Positions 34,784 through 43,697 are shown, numbered from the stretch's first letter. The stretch: 64,000 nt of DNA from Yunchengibacter salinarum (GCF_037658235.1 NZ_JBBJLN010000002.1:1-64000), one strand, 5' to 3'. The notes: a model not told the origin generated them from the sequence alone. A program made the numbers and translations.

Positions 34784-36133
34784 TCAGGCCCCCGCGATCA
34801 TCAGGTCGTCGATCCGCACGGTGGGCGCATTGACGCCGTGCTTGAACACCAGATCGTTCGCCACCTGAAGCCGGGCGAACATGTCCAGCAGGTTTCCGGC
34901 GATGGTGATTTCATGCACCGGTTCGGCGATTTCACCGTCTTCGATGCGAAAGCCCGCCGCGCCCCGGCTGTAATCCCCCGTGACGGTGTTGACGCCCATG
35001 CCGATCAGCTCCGTCACATAAAGGCCGTCCTTGACATCCGCCATCAGATCGGCGGGCGTTGTGTCGCCCGCCGCCAGATAGAGATTGCTGGGCGAAATGC
35101 CGGGCGCGCTGCCCGCGCCGCGACTGGCGTGGCCGGTAACGGGCAGGTTCAGTTGTCGTGCCGTGGTGCTGTTCAGCATCCAGCTTTTCAGCGTGCCGTC
35201 CGCCACCAGGCGCTGACGGGTCACCCGCACGCCTTCGCCGTCAAACAGGCGCGAACCGGAGCCGCGCCGCATTTTCGGATCATCGATGATGTCCACACCC
35301 GAAGGGAACAGGCGTTCCCCCATGCGGGATTTCAGGAAGCTGGCGCCGCGCGCCACCGCATTGCCATTGATGGCGCCCGCGAAATGGCCCACCAGCGAGC
35401 GGGAGACGCGCGGATCGAACAGCACCGGGCGGGGGCCGCTGGTCATGCGGGTGGCGTTCAGCCGGGCCACGGCCCGTTCGCCGGCCGTGCGGCCCACCTG
35501 TTCGGCGGCGTCCAGGTCTTCAAAGTGCCGGGCGGTGGTGAAGTCAAAGTCGCGCTGCATGTCCGTGCCACCACCGGCCAGCGCCGAGCAGCCAATGGAA
35601 AAGCTGCTGCCGCGAAAGCGGTTGGCAAAGCCATGGCTGGTCATCATGGATACGGTGTTCTCCCCCGCTGTGGCGCTGCCCCCCTCGGAATTGGTCACAC
35701 CGTTCACGTCGCGGGCGGCTTCATCCGCCTGCCGGGCCAGCGCCAGCAGGTCTTCCGCGCTTGTGCGGCGTTCATCCCACAGGTCCAGCTCGGCGGCGAT
35801 GGGGTCGATGGGGTCCAGTTCCAGCGCCTCTTCCGGTGCCAGGCCCACATAGGGGTCTTCCGGCACATTGCGGGCCATGGTGACGGTGCGGTCCACCAGC
35901 CGGTCCAGCGCGTCGGGGCTGCGCTCGGAAGACGAGGCGATGGCCGCCTTGTGGCCGAAGATGACGCGCAGGCCGATATCCTCCCCCTCGCTGCCTTCCA
36001 TCTCTTCAAGCTGGCCGTCCCGCCAGCCCGCCGATCGGGACACCCCTTCCAGGGCCACCGCGTCCGCCGCGTCCGCGCCCGCCTTGAGCGCCTTGGTGAT
36101 GAGATCGTCGAGGAGGTCGAGGCTGTTGGTCAT
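34784..36133 (-). CDS. pmbA: TldD/PmbA family metallopeptidase-like protein
   Basis: A 449-residue PmbA protein. It starts MTNSLDLLDDLITKALKAGADAADAVALEGVSRSAGWRDGQLEEMEGSEGEDIGLRVIFGHKAAIASSS in the usual way, and ends with the conserved TGDYSRGAAGFRIEDGEIAEPVHEITIAGNLLDM block. In other bacteria TldD and TldE/PmbA together degrade small unfolded peptides, mature microcin B17 and act on antitoxins. No tldD is in the window. The ATG at 36133 fits the family start. It is 38 bases after ubiD. Confidence 0.9.
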   Translation of the reverse strand: MTNSLDLLDDLITKALKAGADAADAVALEGVSRSAGWRDGQLEEMEGSEGEDIGLRVIFGHKAAIASSSERSPDALDRLVDRTVTMARNVPEDPYVGLAPEEALELDPIDPIAAELDLWDERRTSAEDLLALARQADEAARDVNGVTNSEGGSATAGENTVSMMTSHGFANRFRGSSFSIGCSALAGGGTDMQRDFDFTTARHFEDLDAAEQVGRTAGERAVARLNATRMTSGPRPVLFDPRVSRSLVGHFAGAINGNAVARGASFLKSRMGERLFPSGVDIIDDPKMRRGSGSRLFDGEGVRVTRQRLVADGTLKSWMLNSTTARQLNLPVTGHASRGAGSAPGISPSNLYLAAGDTTPADLMADVKDGLYVTELIGMGVNTVTGDYSRGAAGFRIEDGEIAEPVHEITIAGNLLDMFARLQVANDLVFKHGVNAPTVRIDDLMIAGA

Positions 36134-36171
36134 ATAATATCCATATCTGTGTGAAGTGCGATTGGCGTGGC

Positions 36172-37683
36172 TCAACCCCGCCAGATGGGGGCGCCGCTGC
36201 CGGGGATGCCAAGGTCGTCCCACATCTGGCTTACCCGGTCCACCACCGATTGGTCCATGGCGATCACGTCGCCCCAGTCCCGGTCGGTTTCGCCGTCGAT
36301 CTTGTCCGTGGCGTCCATGCCCAGCTTGCCGCCAAGGCCGCTTTTGGGGCTGGCGAAATCCAGATAGTCGATCGGGGTGTTTTCCACCATGACCAGATCC
36401 CGCACCGGGTCCATCTTGGTGGAGATGGCCCACATCACGTCCTTCCAGTCCCGCGCGTTCACGCTGTGGTCCACCACGATCACGAATTTGGTGTACATGA
36501 ACTGGCGCAGGAAGGACCAGACCGCCATCATCACCCGCTTGGCATGGCCCGCATACGCCTTTTTCATGGATACCACGGCGATGCGGTAGCTGCACCCTTC
36601 CGGCGGCAGCCAGAAGTCCACGATTTCCGGGAACTGTTGCTGCAACAGGGGGATGAACACTTCGTTCAGCGCCTCGCCCAGCACGCTGGGCTCATCCGGC
36701 GGGCGGCCCGTATAGGTGGACAGATAGATCGGGTCTCGCCGCATGGTGATGGCCGTCACCTCGAACACGGGGAAAGGCTCTTTGGCGTTGTAATAGCCGG
36801 TATGGTCGCCGTAAGGGCCTTCATCTTCATGCTCGTCCAGGCTCACATAGCCCTCAATGACGATTTCGGCGCTGGCGGGCACCTGAAGGGGCACGGTCTT
36901 GCAATCCACCAGCTCCACCTTCTTGCCGCGCAGCAGCCCGGCGAACTGATATTCGCTGAGCGTGTCCGGTACCGGGGTAACGGCGGCGAGCGTCGTGCCG
37001 GGGTCTGCCCCGATCACGGCGGCGGCGGGTACGGGTTCGCGCTTTTCGCGCTTCCAGCGGTCATATTGCTGGGCGCCGCCGCGATGCTTCAGCCAGCGCA
37101 TCAGGGTGCGCTTGCCGTCCAGGCGCTGCATCCGGTAGATGCCCAGATTGACATTGTCCTCCCGCGCGGTGGACGGCCCCCTGGTCACCACCAGCGGCCA
37201 GGTGATCAGCGGCGCCGGTTCGCCGGGCCAGCAGGTCTGGACCGGCAGCTTCATCAGATCGATATCGTCGCCGGTCAGCACCACATCCTGCACCGGGCCG
37301 GAGCGCACCTTTTTCGGCTTCATGGACAGCACTTTTTTCGCCAGCGGCAGCATGTCGAACGCCTGCCGCAAGCCCTGGGGCGGTTCCGGTTGGCGCAGAA
37401 AGGCCAGCGTTTCCCCCACGCCCCGCAGTTCATCCGGCGTGCGGTTCATGCCCAGCGCCACCCGGTCCACCGTGCCGAACAAATTGACCAGCACCGGCAT
37501 GGGGCTTTTCTCGCCCGTTTCCGTGATGACATTTTCGAACAGCAGGGCGGGGCCACCCTCCGCTATCACACGGGTCTGGATTTCGGTCATCTCCAGATTG
37601 GTGGAGACCGGTTGCGTCACCCGGACGAGACGGTTCGTCTGCTCCAGGTGCTGGATGAAATCCCTGAGTGAGTCATAGGCCAT
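36172..37683 (-). CDS. ubiD: UbiD family (prenylated-flavin) decarboxylase
   Basis: A 503-residue decarboxylase. It starts MAYDSLRDFIQHLEQTNRLVRVTQPVS. It has the ENVI, LFGTVDRVALGMNRTPDELR and HTGYYN elements, and the catalytic E-R-E region falls in the stretch with EIVIEGYVSLDEHEDEGPYGDHTGYY near residue 275. In ubiquinone synthesis UbiD decarboxylates 4-hydroxy-3-polyprenylbenzoate with prenylated FMN supplied by UbiX. No ubiX is present here. The length and N-terminus fit true UbiD rather than the ring-degrading relatives. Confidence 0.9.
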   Translation of the reverse strand: MAYDSLRDFIQHLEQTNRLVRVTQPVSTNLEMTEIQTRVIAEGGPALLFENVITETGEKSPMPVLVNLFGTVDRVALGMNRTPDELRGVGETLAFLRQPEPPQGLRQAFDMLPLAKKVLSMKPKKVRSGPVQDVVLTGDDIDLMKLPVQTCWPGEPAPLITWPLVVTRGPSTAREDNVNLGIYRMQRLDGKRTLMRWLKHRGGAQQYDRWKREKREPVPAAAVIGADPGTTLAAVTPVPDTLSEYQFAGLLRGKKVELVDCKTVPLQVPASAEIVIEGYVSLDEHEDEGPYGDHTGYYNAKEPFPVFEVTAITMRRDPIYLSTYTGRPPDEPSVLGEALNEVFIPLLQQQFPEIVDFWLPPEGCSYRIAVVSMKKAYAGHAKRVMMAVWSFLRQFMYTKFVIVVDHSVNARDWKDVMWAISTKMDPVRDLVMVENTPIDYLDFASPKSGLGGKLGMDATDKIDGETDRDWGDVIAMDQSVVDRVSQMWDDLGIPGSGAPIWRG

Positions 37684-37854
37684 ACGGGGTTTATAGCCCG
37701 CTTTGGGGAAAAAACAATTCCCCCCGGCCATGGCTGCCGGCCTGGCGATGGGGTGGGTCGGTGAGGCGGCGGGAACTTGTAAATGTCAGTCCGGGATCGG
37801 TTGATTGTTATTACCTTAAGGGTTTTGTTAACGGCCTTTAGGGATAGTCGCCGT

Positions 37855-38586
37855 ATGTATATCGGGAAGATTCGAAGAAAACTGCGGGCAATGCTGTGTA
37901 TCGTGGCGTTCGCAATGCCGGCCATGTCCGCCATGGGGTCGCCGCTGATTGCCTATGGCAATACCTATGCGGATGCGATCTTCGGCCCGTTTACCGAGAC
38001 CGTGGCCTGCCTGTCCGAAGCGGTGGGGCGAAAGATCGAGACCGCGCAGCTCCCCCTGCCGCGGGCCGATCAGGTTCTGAACAGCGACGAGCCCGTCCTG
38101 TGGTATCCCGATTTCTACGATCCCACCCGTTCCATTGCGGATCGGCTGATTGGCCCGGCGGCGCAGGTGTCCATTTATTGGTATCAGCGGCGGAAAGACA
38201 GCCGTGATGTCACGTCGCGGCATTTCATGGAAACCGCCACGGTGGCGACTCCCAAAGGCTCCCGCACGGGCAAGTTTCTGTCGGATCGCGGGTATCATGT
38301 GGTCTGGGCGCCTTTCAAGCCGGGGCGGTCGGTCGCCAGGCTGTTGAGCGGCGACTATGATGCGCTGGTGGGCAGCGATTATGGGCCGGTGCTGGATGAG
38401 CGCGTGATGCAACGGATGCGGCGCAGCCTGTACGCCCGGCTGCCGGTGGGGTTTCGGGCCAACAAGGCCCTGAAGCAGCAGGAGCCGGACCTGCTCGCCG
38501 CGCTCAAGGTGGCCATCGGGTCCTGCGGCGAACCCGCGAAGACCGCCCCGGAAAAACGGGGTGGGGCGACGCCGCCGCCTCGTTGA
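37855..38586 (+). CDS. Exported solute-binding-like protein of unknown function
   Basis: A 243-residue protein with a signal-like N-terminus (basic IRRKLR then hydrophobic AMLCIVAFAMPAMSAMG). The body begins SPLIAYGNTYADAIFGPFTETVACLSEAVGRK and contains ETATVATPKGSRTGKFLSDRGY and VARLLSGDYDALVGSDYG, a pattern like the two lobes of family-3 periplasmic binding proteins. No transporter genes are near. Starts at 37783 and 37891 are also possible. A role as a binding protein or sensor input is a guess from fold resemblance. Confidence 0.6.
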   Translation: MYIGKIRRKLRAMLCIVAFAMPAMSAMGSPLIAYGNTYADAIFGPFTETVACLSEAVGRKIETAQLPLPRADQVLNSDEPVLWYPDFYDPTRSIADRLIGPAAQVSIYWYQRRKDSRDVTSRHFMETATVATPKGSRTGKFLSDRGYHVVWAPFKPGRSVARLLSGDYDALVGSDYGPVLDERVMQRMRRSLYARLPVGFRANKALKQQEPDLLAALKVAIGSCGEPAKTAPEKRGGATPPPR

Positions 38587-38621
38587 GTCCCTTCTCGTGG
38601 TTTCGCCTCTGGAGCGCCTTT

Positions 38622-39128
38622 CTACAGCCAGCGCCGCACCCGGTCCTTATAGGCAAGATAGGGGGCGCCCAGATGCTGTTCCAGAAAGGCTTCTTCCCGC
38701 CGGATATAGGCCCGGTCGATCCACAGGGCGAACGCAATCGGCACCAACAGCCCCGCAAGCGTGCCGCTTTTCACAAAGGCGCCCAGAAGAATCAAAACCA
38801 TGCCCAGATACATGGGGTTGCGGGTCAGGCGGTAAGGGCCGCCGGTGACCAGGTGCCGGGCCTCGCTGAAGGGCTTGATGCCCGTCCCCGCCCGGTGGAA
38901 CAGGCCGATACCACTGATGGTGAGCGCCAGTCCCAGAACAGCCAGCCCCCTGGTGATGGTTTCGGCGGCGGGATGGTCCAGAAAAGTGGGGCCATAGGGC
39001 AGCAGGCGGTGCAGGCCCCAGATCAGGCCGAGCGCCAGAAGGCAACCCACGGGCGGCAGAATGCGCGGGGGGCGGATCTTAGGGGGTTGCGGGGGAGGCG
39101 ATTGGCGGGAATCGGGTTCCTGGCTCAT
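38622..39128 (-). CDS. Isoprenylcysteine carboxyl methyltransferase (ICMT)-like membrane protein
   Basis: A 168-residue membrane protein with about four helices. The C-terminal block HLVTGGPYRLTRNPMYLGMVLILLGAF, then YIRREEAFLEQHLGAPYLAYKDRVRRWL, is the ICMT/PEMT signature (SAM-binding GPY.RNPMY and E..L...G..Y..Y). Bacterial relatives methylate lipids or isoprenoid-like substrates; the true substrate is unknown. The N-terminus (1-25) is proline-rich and cytoplasmic. It converges with the solute-binding-like gene. Confidence 0.8.
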   Translation of the reverse strand: MSQEPDSRQSPPPQPPKIRPPRILPPVGCLLALGLIWGLHRLLPYGPTFLDHPAAETITRGLAVLGLALTISGIGLFHRAGTGIKPFSEARHLVTGGPYRLTRNPMYLGMVLILLGAFVKSGTLAGLLVPIAFALWIDRAYIRREEAFLEQHLGAPYLAYKDRVRRWL

Positions 39129-39168
39129 CGGGCTGTGTCCTTGCGCGGTGTTGGCGGGGTGATCAGGG

Positions 39169-39615
39169 TCATCGGGCGAACAACTGGCCGGGGTTTCGAA
39201 AGGCTTTCAGTTCCAGCGCATTGCCCGCGGGGTCGCGGAAAAACAGGGTGGCCTGCTCCCCCGGTGCACCTTCGAACCGGATGCGCGGGGGAATGATGAA
39301 GCGGACGCCGTGTGCTTCAAGATGGGCGGCCAGCGACTGCCACCGCGCCCAGGGCAGCACGGCACCGAAATGAAAGCCGGGCACCGCGTCTCCGTCCACC
39401 TCGTTTCTGTCCGGCTGGCCAAGCGGGGTGCCCAGATGCACCACCAGTTGGTGGCCGAAGAAATCGAAATCCACCCAGGTTTCGCTGGACCGGCCTTCCG
39501 GGCAGCCCAGCAGATCGCCGTAAAACCGCCGGGCCGCGGCCAGATCGTTCACGGGCACCGCCAGATGAAACGGGCAGCGGCTTTCCAACGTGCGGGTGTC
39601 GGCTGTTTCCGGCAT
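39169..39615 (-). CDS. VOC (glyoxalase/bleomycin resistance) family protein
   Basis: A 148-residue protein with the paired beta-alpha-beta-beta-beta modules of the vicinal oxygen chelate fold. HLAVPVNDLAAARRFYGDLLGC opens the first and FRDPAGNALELKAFRNPGQLF closes the second; the His and Glu of these blocks are the usual metal ligands. The reaction is not known. The ATG at 39615 has AAAGGAA six bases upstream and is preferred over two earlier in-frame ATGs. Confidence 0.83.
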   Translation of the reverse strand: MPETADTRTLESRCPFHLAVPVNDLAAARRFYGDLLGCPEGRSSETWVDFDFFGHQLVVHLGTPLGQPDRNEVDGDAVPGFHFGAVLPWARWQSLAAHLEAHGVRFIIPPRIRFEGAPGEQATLFFRDPAGNALELKAFRNPGQLFAR

Positions 39616-39760
39616 GGCGGTTCCTTTCATGATGGTGCACCCTGTATAGCCGCTTTGCCGGGGCCTGTTCAAATCGCCCCGACAGCCGGCGCAAACTTTT
39701 TTGCCCGCGCCATGACAGTGCGCATTGACAGGCCGGGGCCCCTTGGCTATCCACGGCGGC

Positions 39761-39850
39761 GGAGAGGTGGCCGAGTGGTTTAAGGCGCTCGCCTGCTAAG
39801 CGAGTTGGGTGGCAACACCCTCGCGGGTTCGAATCCCGTCCTCTCCGCCA
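39761..39850 (+). tRNA. tRNA-Ser (anticodon GCT)
   Basis: A 90-base class II tRNA with acceptor stem GGAGAGG/CCTCTCC, D-arm, anticodon loop CTGCTAA giving GCT, a long variable arm, T-arm GGGTTCGAATCCC and encoded CCA. It reads AGC/AGT serine codons. Its last 14 bases are the left boundary of the integrated element at 39837-45997, which leaves the tRNA gene intact. Confidence 0.97.
39837..39850 (+). repeat. Left attachment site (attL core, tRNA 3' end)
   Basis: The 14-bp sequence CGTCCTCTCCGCCA is the 3' end of tRNA-Ser and is identical to 45984-45997. Just inside it, ATTTTCAAT at 39861-39869 and ATTGAAAAT at 39878-39886 form a 9-bp inverted repeat that could be an integrase or accessory protein site. 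Confidence 0.85.
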
Positions 39851-40113
39851 TATATCGTTTATTTTCAATGACTTATAATTGAAAATACGGATAGTATGCC
39901 CATGGTGATGCCTTCCTGAAAGGTGATAGGATGCCATGGGATGCAACAGGGGCCGGGCAGGGAATCGGCTGGTGTTATCCGGCTTTTCCCGCCAGAAGCC
40001 GCCTACCCTTTGCGCGCTATGCGCCCGTATTGAAAGCACGCCAGAAGAACCTATGGCACACCCCATGGGGCAGGTAGGCGGTTGCCGCTCACGGGGCACA
40101 ACAGGGTTTTTGC

Positions 40114-40167
40114 GATAAGTACACGCGGGCGGGGATATGAGGATTTCGTGATAAGTACACGCGGGCG
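40114..40167. repeat. 18-bp direct repeat in the element's non-coding end
   Basis: GATAAGTACACGCGGGCG occurs at 40114-40131 and 40150-40167, a 36-bp period. A separate 9-bp inverted repeat CCGCCTACC/GGTAGGCGG lies at 39999-40007 and 40073-40081. These belong to a 720-base region (39851-40571) without any credible gene that is packed with repeats. Confidence 0.85.
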
Positions 40168-40271
40168 CGTGGGTGGTGAAAAACTCAGTCGATTTAAGAC
40201 TTCAAGTCGCTGTTTTGAATAGGCCTTCACGATTTTCGTATTTTGCCCCATTCTTACGTTAAGGGCGGTCT

Positions 40272-40326
40272 ATGCGAAACGTGCTAGTCCCGCGAAACAA
40301 GGGCGCGTGTTTCGCATGAATAGCAC
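40272..40326. repeat. Nested inverted repeats in the probable origin region
   Basis: ATGCGAAAC at 40272-40280 is inverted as GTTTCGCAT at 40309-40317, and directly inside or outside these are GTGCTA at 40281-40286 and TAGCAC at 40321-40326. The GTGCTA motif is the same as in the iterons at 40393-40456, so one protein may bind all of them. Confidence 0.75.
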
Positions 40327-40392
40327 GATTCGCAAGGGGTCAGCGGGGGTAAGTGGACCGGGTTATATTCTGCCGTGACCGGGCCGGGTTGC

Positions 40393-40456
40393 GTGCTAAT
40401 CGTGCTAAATGTGCTAATCACCGGTTCCTGTTTAGCCGTTTTAGCACGTTTAGCAC
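40393..40456. other. Iteron array, candidate replication origin of the integrated element
   Basis: GTGCTAA occurs three times as a direct repeat with a 9-base period (40393, 40402, 40411) and twice in inverted orientation as TTAGCAC, again 9 bases apart (40441, 40450). The spacing puts sites on nearly the same helix face. It lies about 115 bases past the end of the DUF3987 gene. P4-type satellites replicate from iterons bound by their own primase-helicase, so an origin is the best reading; an operator is possible. Confidence 0.6.
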
Positions 40457-40571
40457 AGGCCAAGGGGGCAGCCGTGTCTTACCGTTGGCGGGGCGTGCGA
40501 CACCGGTGATATTGGCGACACAGGGCCGAACACGGCGGCGCACATGCCGCCATGCCGCCCGCCTCACCGCG

Positions 40572-42056
40572 TCATGGGCGCACAATGCGGTAGGCTTCCC
40601 GGCGGGCCTTGCCGCGCACCACCGCCCCGGCTTCATGGGGCACCAGCCATCCGGCATCCACCAGCCGCGCCAGTGCCCGGCGGGCCGCTTCCCGGTCCCT
40701 TAAAGCCCTTGTGGGCGCTTTTTGCAGAACGTCGCCCGGCAATACATCCGGTTCCGGCCAGCCGTTCACCAGCCAATGGCGCAGGGCTTCCGCTTGGCGG
40801 GCGGCTTCGGATACCGCCGCCTTGTCGGTCAGGCGCTTGGCTTCATCCAGATAATAGGCCGCAAGGGTGATTCCCTGGTCCATGGCCTCCCCGTCCACCG
40901 CTGGCGCATCCGGGTTTGCCCACAGGGTCAGCACACCGGCAAGGCGTGCCGCCTGTTCCGCCGCCTTGCTGGCGCTGGCGGTCATGTCCGCATAAGTGCC
41001 GCCGGGGGCTTGCGCCGCCTCAATCTGGTCCGCCCAGACAATCAGCCTTTCCCGCGCTTCCGGCGACAAGGGCAGTTGCCGGGGGTTCAGCCCGCCGCCG
41101 GTATCTTGGCGGGGCATGTCCTGTCCCAGAATATCCCGCAGGCGGGCGTTGAAGGCATCCAGCGCCGCCGGGTCGTGCCGGTTGCGGGCATGAAGGCGGG
41201 TGCCGATGGTGGACGGCGGTTCGGTTATCAGAAAGCGGGCCAGAAAGCCTTGCCCCTGTGCCAGCGGGTCCGCCAGCAGTTTTTCCGTCACCACCGGTTG
41301 GGCCATCAGGTGAATCGCCAAGCGGCGGCCCCACAGGGTGAACGCGCCGTCCCCGGCACGGGTGCGCTTGATCGGCTCCCCGCCCCACAGGGCGGAAAGC
41401 GCCGTGATGGTTTTCTGGCGGTGGTCCTGGCTCATGCCATGGCCGCCCAGCATCTGGCCGCCTTCGTCCGAAAATATCCCCAGCGATGGATTGCCGGTGG
41501 CGAACAGGCGGGTCAGCCCTTCAAAGGTCGGTTCGGACACGGTGCGGTCTGGCAGGGCGGGCGGTTCCGGCGGCTGGTTCAGAATGTCCAGTTCCTGTTC
41601 CGCCGCCTTCCGCGCGTCCGGCTTGTTGCTGGCGGCTTCCTTGATTAGCCGGGTCCGTTGGTTTTCCCACACGGCTTTCGCGTTTTCATGGTCCACCAGC
41701 GCCGCGCCATAATGCGCGCCCTGTTCCCGCTCATGGTCGCGCAGGGCTGCCATCAGGGGCCGGTCACAGGCGCTTTTCCGCTCCCCGCTTCTGGCGATGG
41801 TCAGCAGATAGAGCGACAGGGGCGCATAGCCGCCAAGGGTTTCCACATCCGCCAGCCCTTGCACGGCCAGCGATGCCACCGCCAGGGCGCTACCCGCCGG
41901 GATTGCCACGGGGGCTTGTGTCTGCCCCTGTACGGCTTCCACCGCCGGGCGCAGGGGGCCAAGGGCTTCCACCGGGAAAGTGGCTGGCCGTGGGCTTTGT
42001 GCCACGATGGGTTCCGGCCCGTCGGATGGGGCGGGGATTTCCTGTGCGATGGTCAT
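40572..42056 (-). CDS. DUF3987 (YfjI-like) helicase-type replication protein
   Basis: A 494-residue protein of the DUF3987 family found on satellites, prophages and plasmids next to primases. FPVEALGPLRPAVEAV and PVAIPAGSALAVASLAVQGLADV lead to a P-loop-like segment TIARSGERKSACDRPL near residue 88. FSDEGGQMLGGHGM and RRLAIHLMAQPVV follow in the RecA-like core, and a winged-helix-like C-terminus (RREAARRALARLVDAGWL) ends it. The start overlaps the primase stop by 4 bases. It is probably the element's replicative helicase. Confidence 0.82.
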   Translation of the reverse strand: MTIAQEIPAPSDGPEPIVAQSPRPATFPVEALGPLRPAVEAVQGQTQAPVAIPAGSALAVASLAVQGLADVETLGGYAPLSLYLLTIARSGERKSACDRPLMAALRDHEREQGAHYGAALVDHENAKAVWENQRTRLIKEAASNKPDARKAAEQELDILNQPPEPPALPDRTVSEPTFEGLTRLFATGNPSLGIFSDEGGQMLGGHGMSQDHRQKTITALSALWGGEPIKRTRAGDGAFTLWGRRLAIHLMAQPVVTEKLLADPLAQGQGFLARFLITEPPSTIGTRLHARNRHDPAALDAFNARLRDILGQDMPRQDTGGGLNPRQLPLSPEARERLIVWADQIEAAQAPGGTYADMTASASKAAEQAARLAGVLTLWANPDAPAVDGEAMDQGITLAAYYLDEAKRLTDKAAVSEAARQAEALRHWLVNGWPEPDVLPGDVLQKAPTRALRDREAARRALARLVDAGWLVPHEAGAVVRGKARREAYRIVRP

Positions 42057-42922
42057 GCCGCCCCCTTTTGCAGAATGTCGTTCCAGTCCTGCCCGTTGGG
42101 GACGGGCAACGCCCAGCAGTCCCAGCCAAGGGCGCGGGCGCGGCCCACAAGGTCCGCCCCGGCTTCCCGGCCCGGTGGGTCACCGTCCGGGGCCACGGTC
42201 AGGCGGCCCGGCGCACAGGGCAGGCGCAGGCGCTTTATGCCGCTGGTGGACAGGGCCGCCCAGATGGTGCGGGGGCCGTCCATCAATCCGTTGGCAAGGG
42301 AAAGCCCGGTTTCGATGCCTTCACACACCACCAGCGGGCCGCCATCGGTCAGGCGGACAGCACCGCCCACCGCATGGCCCAGCATGGCCTTTGCCGGGGC
42401 CACGGCGGCCTTGCGGCCATCACGGGAAAGATAGGTGCGATGCACCCCGAACCCGTCCGCGCCATCAATGCGGGCAATCATGGCGGGCAGGCGCTGGCCG
42501 GTGGGGCCGTGCCAGCAGTCGGGCAAAAAGCGCAGGCTGCCCGGCAAGGGGCAGGTGACGCCCCGTCCCCGTAGATAGCGTTCGCCAGGTGTGCCCTCGA
42601 TCGGTTGCGCGGCTTGCCATATCTCGCCCGCCTGCCGGGCGCGCTGGTCAGCCCTGTGCCGGGCTTCCGCCTGCTGCCGGGCCGGGGCCAGCGGGTCGGG
42701 GGCCGGGGCGGTGCCGTCCACCAGCCCGCGCGCCTTCAGGGCCGCCAGAATGGCATCAAAGGTGCAGCCTGCATGACAGGTTAGAAGCAGGCGGCCCCCG
42801 CCCCCATCGGCCAGCGACAGGGCAGGCGTCCGGCTGTTCGGGTGGGCCGGGCAAAAGGCGGTGCCATAATGCCCGTACCAGCGGCCCCGCAGGGCGGCGG
42901 TCAGGGTGCGTGCATCGCTCAT
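42053..42922 (-). CDS. Zinc-finger/Toprim primase-like protein
   Basis: A 289-residue protein. The N-terminal zinc ribbon (FCPAHP near residue 18 and LTCHAGC near 50) resembles CHC2/P4 alpha-type primase fingers. The C-terminal Toprim domain has VVCEGIETGLSLANG near 190 with the catalytic Glu and the acidic VAPDGDPPGREAGADL near 245. Together with the DUF3987 partner it would supply primase and helicase functions that are fused in phage P4 alpha protein. It overlaps both neighbours by 4 bases (ATGA). Confidence 0.85.
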   Translation of the reverse strand: MSDARTLTAALRGRWYGHYGTAFCPAHPNSRTPALSLADGGGGRLLLTCHAGCTFDAILAALKARGLVDGTAPAPDPLAPARQQAEARHRADQRARQAGEIWQAAQPIEGTPGERYLRGRGVTCPLPGSLRFLPDCWHGPTGQRLPAMIARIDGADGFGVHRTYLSRDGRKAAVAPAKAMLGHAVGGAVRLTDGGPLVVCEGIETGLSLANGLMDGPRTIWAALSTSGIKRLRLPCAPGRLTVAPDGDPPGREAGADLVGRARALGWDCWALPVPNGQDWNDILQKGAA

Positions 42923-43212
42923 GCGGCCACCTCCACCGGGGCGGCCCGGTCTTTCAGGATATAGCGGCCATGCTGGCCCGGATATGGCCCGCCGTGGGGC
43001 TCATAGCGGGTGGCGATGGTCAGCCCGACGGCGCGCAGATTGTGGACATAGGCGGACCAGCGCGGCGCGGGGTTTTCCAGCGTGGTCAGGCCACGCGGCC
43101 CGGCCTGAATAAGCTGGTCCAGCGCCCAGGCCGTGCGGCCCTTCAGGGCCACCGTGAAAGCGGGGCCGCCATCGGCGGGGATGATTGTGTAAGTTCGGGA
43201 TTTCGGATACAT
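42919..43212 (-). CDS. Small winged-helix-like protein of the integrated element
   Basis: A 97-residue protein. The central part (LKGRTAWALDQLIQAGPRGLTTLENPAPRWSAYVHNLRAVGLTI) has the spacing of a winged-helix domain: helix, GPRGLTT turn, recognition helix, then a basic wing ending GRYILKD. Similar short proteins sit beside primases in proteobacterial islands. It overlaps the primase start by 4 bases and is 64 bases after the upstream 77-residue gene. A DNA-binding role in replication or regulation is an inference. Confidence 0.65.
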   Translation of the reverse strand: MYPKSRTYTIIPADGGPAFTVALKGRTAWALDQLIQAGPRGLTTLENPAPRWSAYVHNLRAVGLTIATRYEPHGGPYPGQHGRYILKDRAAPVEVAA

Positions 43213-43276
43213 TGCAGGCGTCCTTTATGCTGGTTGGACGATTTCACAGGTCGCCGGGGCGCACCCGGCGGCCTTC

Positions 43277-43510
43277 TCATTCGGTTTCATGGGGTTTTAG
43301 CCGCTCGAATTTGACGGCAACGGCGGGGTGGGCCAGCCGCTGTTCCAGAACCCGCGCCATGGTGGCGCAGGGGTCAGGTGTGCCGGTGGGGTCTATCCCC
43401 ATAATGGCGAGCCATCCGCAGGCGGTGGCGGGGGATGCCTGGCGCGCCTCATGCAGAAAGCGCGCGGCCATTGGGTGCAGGGTCGTGGGGTGTAGAGTCT
43501 GGGCGCTCAT
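43277..43510 (-). CDS. Small unknown protein of the integrated element
   Basis: A 77-residue protein, MSAQTLHPTTLHPMAARFLH at its start, mostly helical and without a recognised domain. The start overlaps the stop of the AlpA-like gene by 4 bases (ATGA), which supports it being real and co-translated. Its job is unknown. Confidence 0.6.
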   Translation of the reverse strand: MSAQTLHPTTLHPMAARFLHEARQASPATACGWLAIMGIDPTGTPDPCATMARVLEQRLAHPAVAVKFERLKPHETE

Positions 43511-43689
43511 GCCACGTCACCCCCGGCCCGGTCAGCCTCCCAGCGTTCCACGTCCGCCGCACGCCAGCGGGTGCAGCCTTCCGTGAGTTTGACGGGGCGG
43601 GGAAAATGCCCGGCCTGAACCCAGCGCCATACGGTCGCCCGGTTCACGCCAAAGCGGTCAGCAAGTTGAAGGTCGGATAGGTATTGCAT
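43507..43689 (-). CDS. AlpA-like HTH regulator/excisionase
   Basis: A 60-residue MerR-like HTH protein. SDLQLADRFGVNRATVWRWVQAGHFPRPVKLTEGCTRWRAADVERW matches the AlpA family (helix, turn, WRW recognition helix, wing with TRWR). AlpA proteins of satellites and prophages activate excision or the early operon. It heads the leftward operon leading to the primase and helicase. An 8-bp inverted repeat just upstream (43698-43728) may be its binding site. Confidence 0.88.
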   Translation of the reverse strand: MQYLSDLQLADRFGVNRATVWRWVQAGHFPRPVKLTEGCTRWRAADVERWEADRAGGDVA

Positions 43690-43697
43690 CGCTCAAT

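Noticed and set aside
40081..40092. Another copy of the dispersed repeat inside the integrated element
   Set aside because: Only 12 bases (TTGCCGCTCACG) match the start of the unit and nothing after them does, so chance cannot be excluded.
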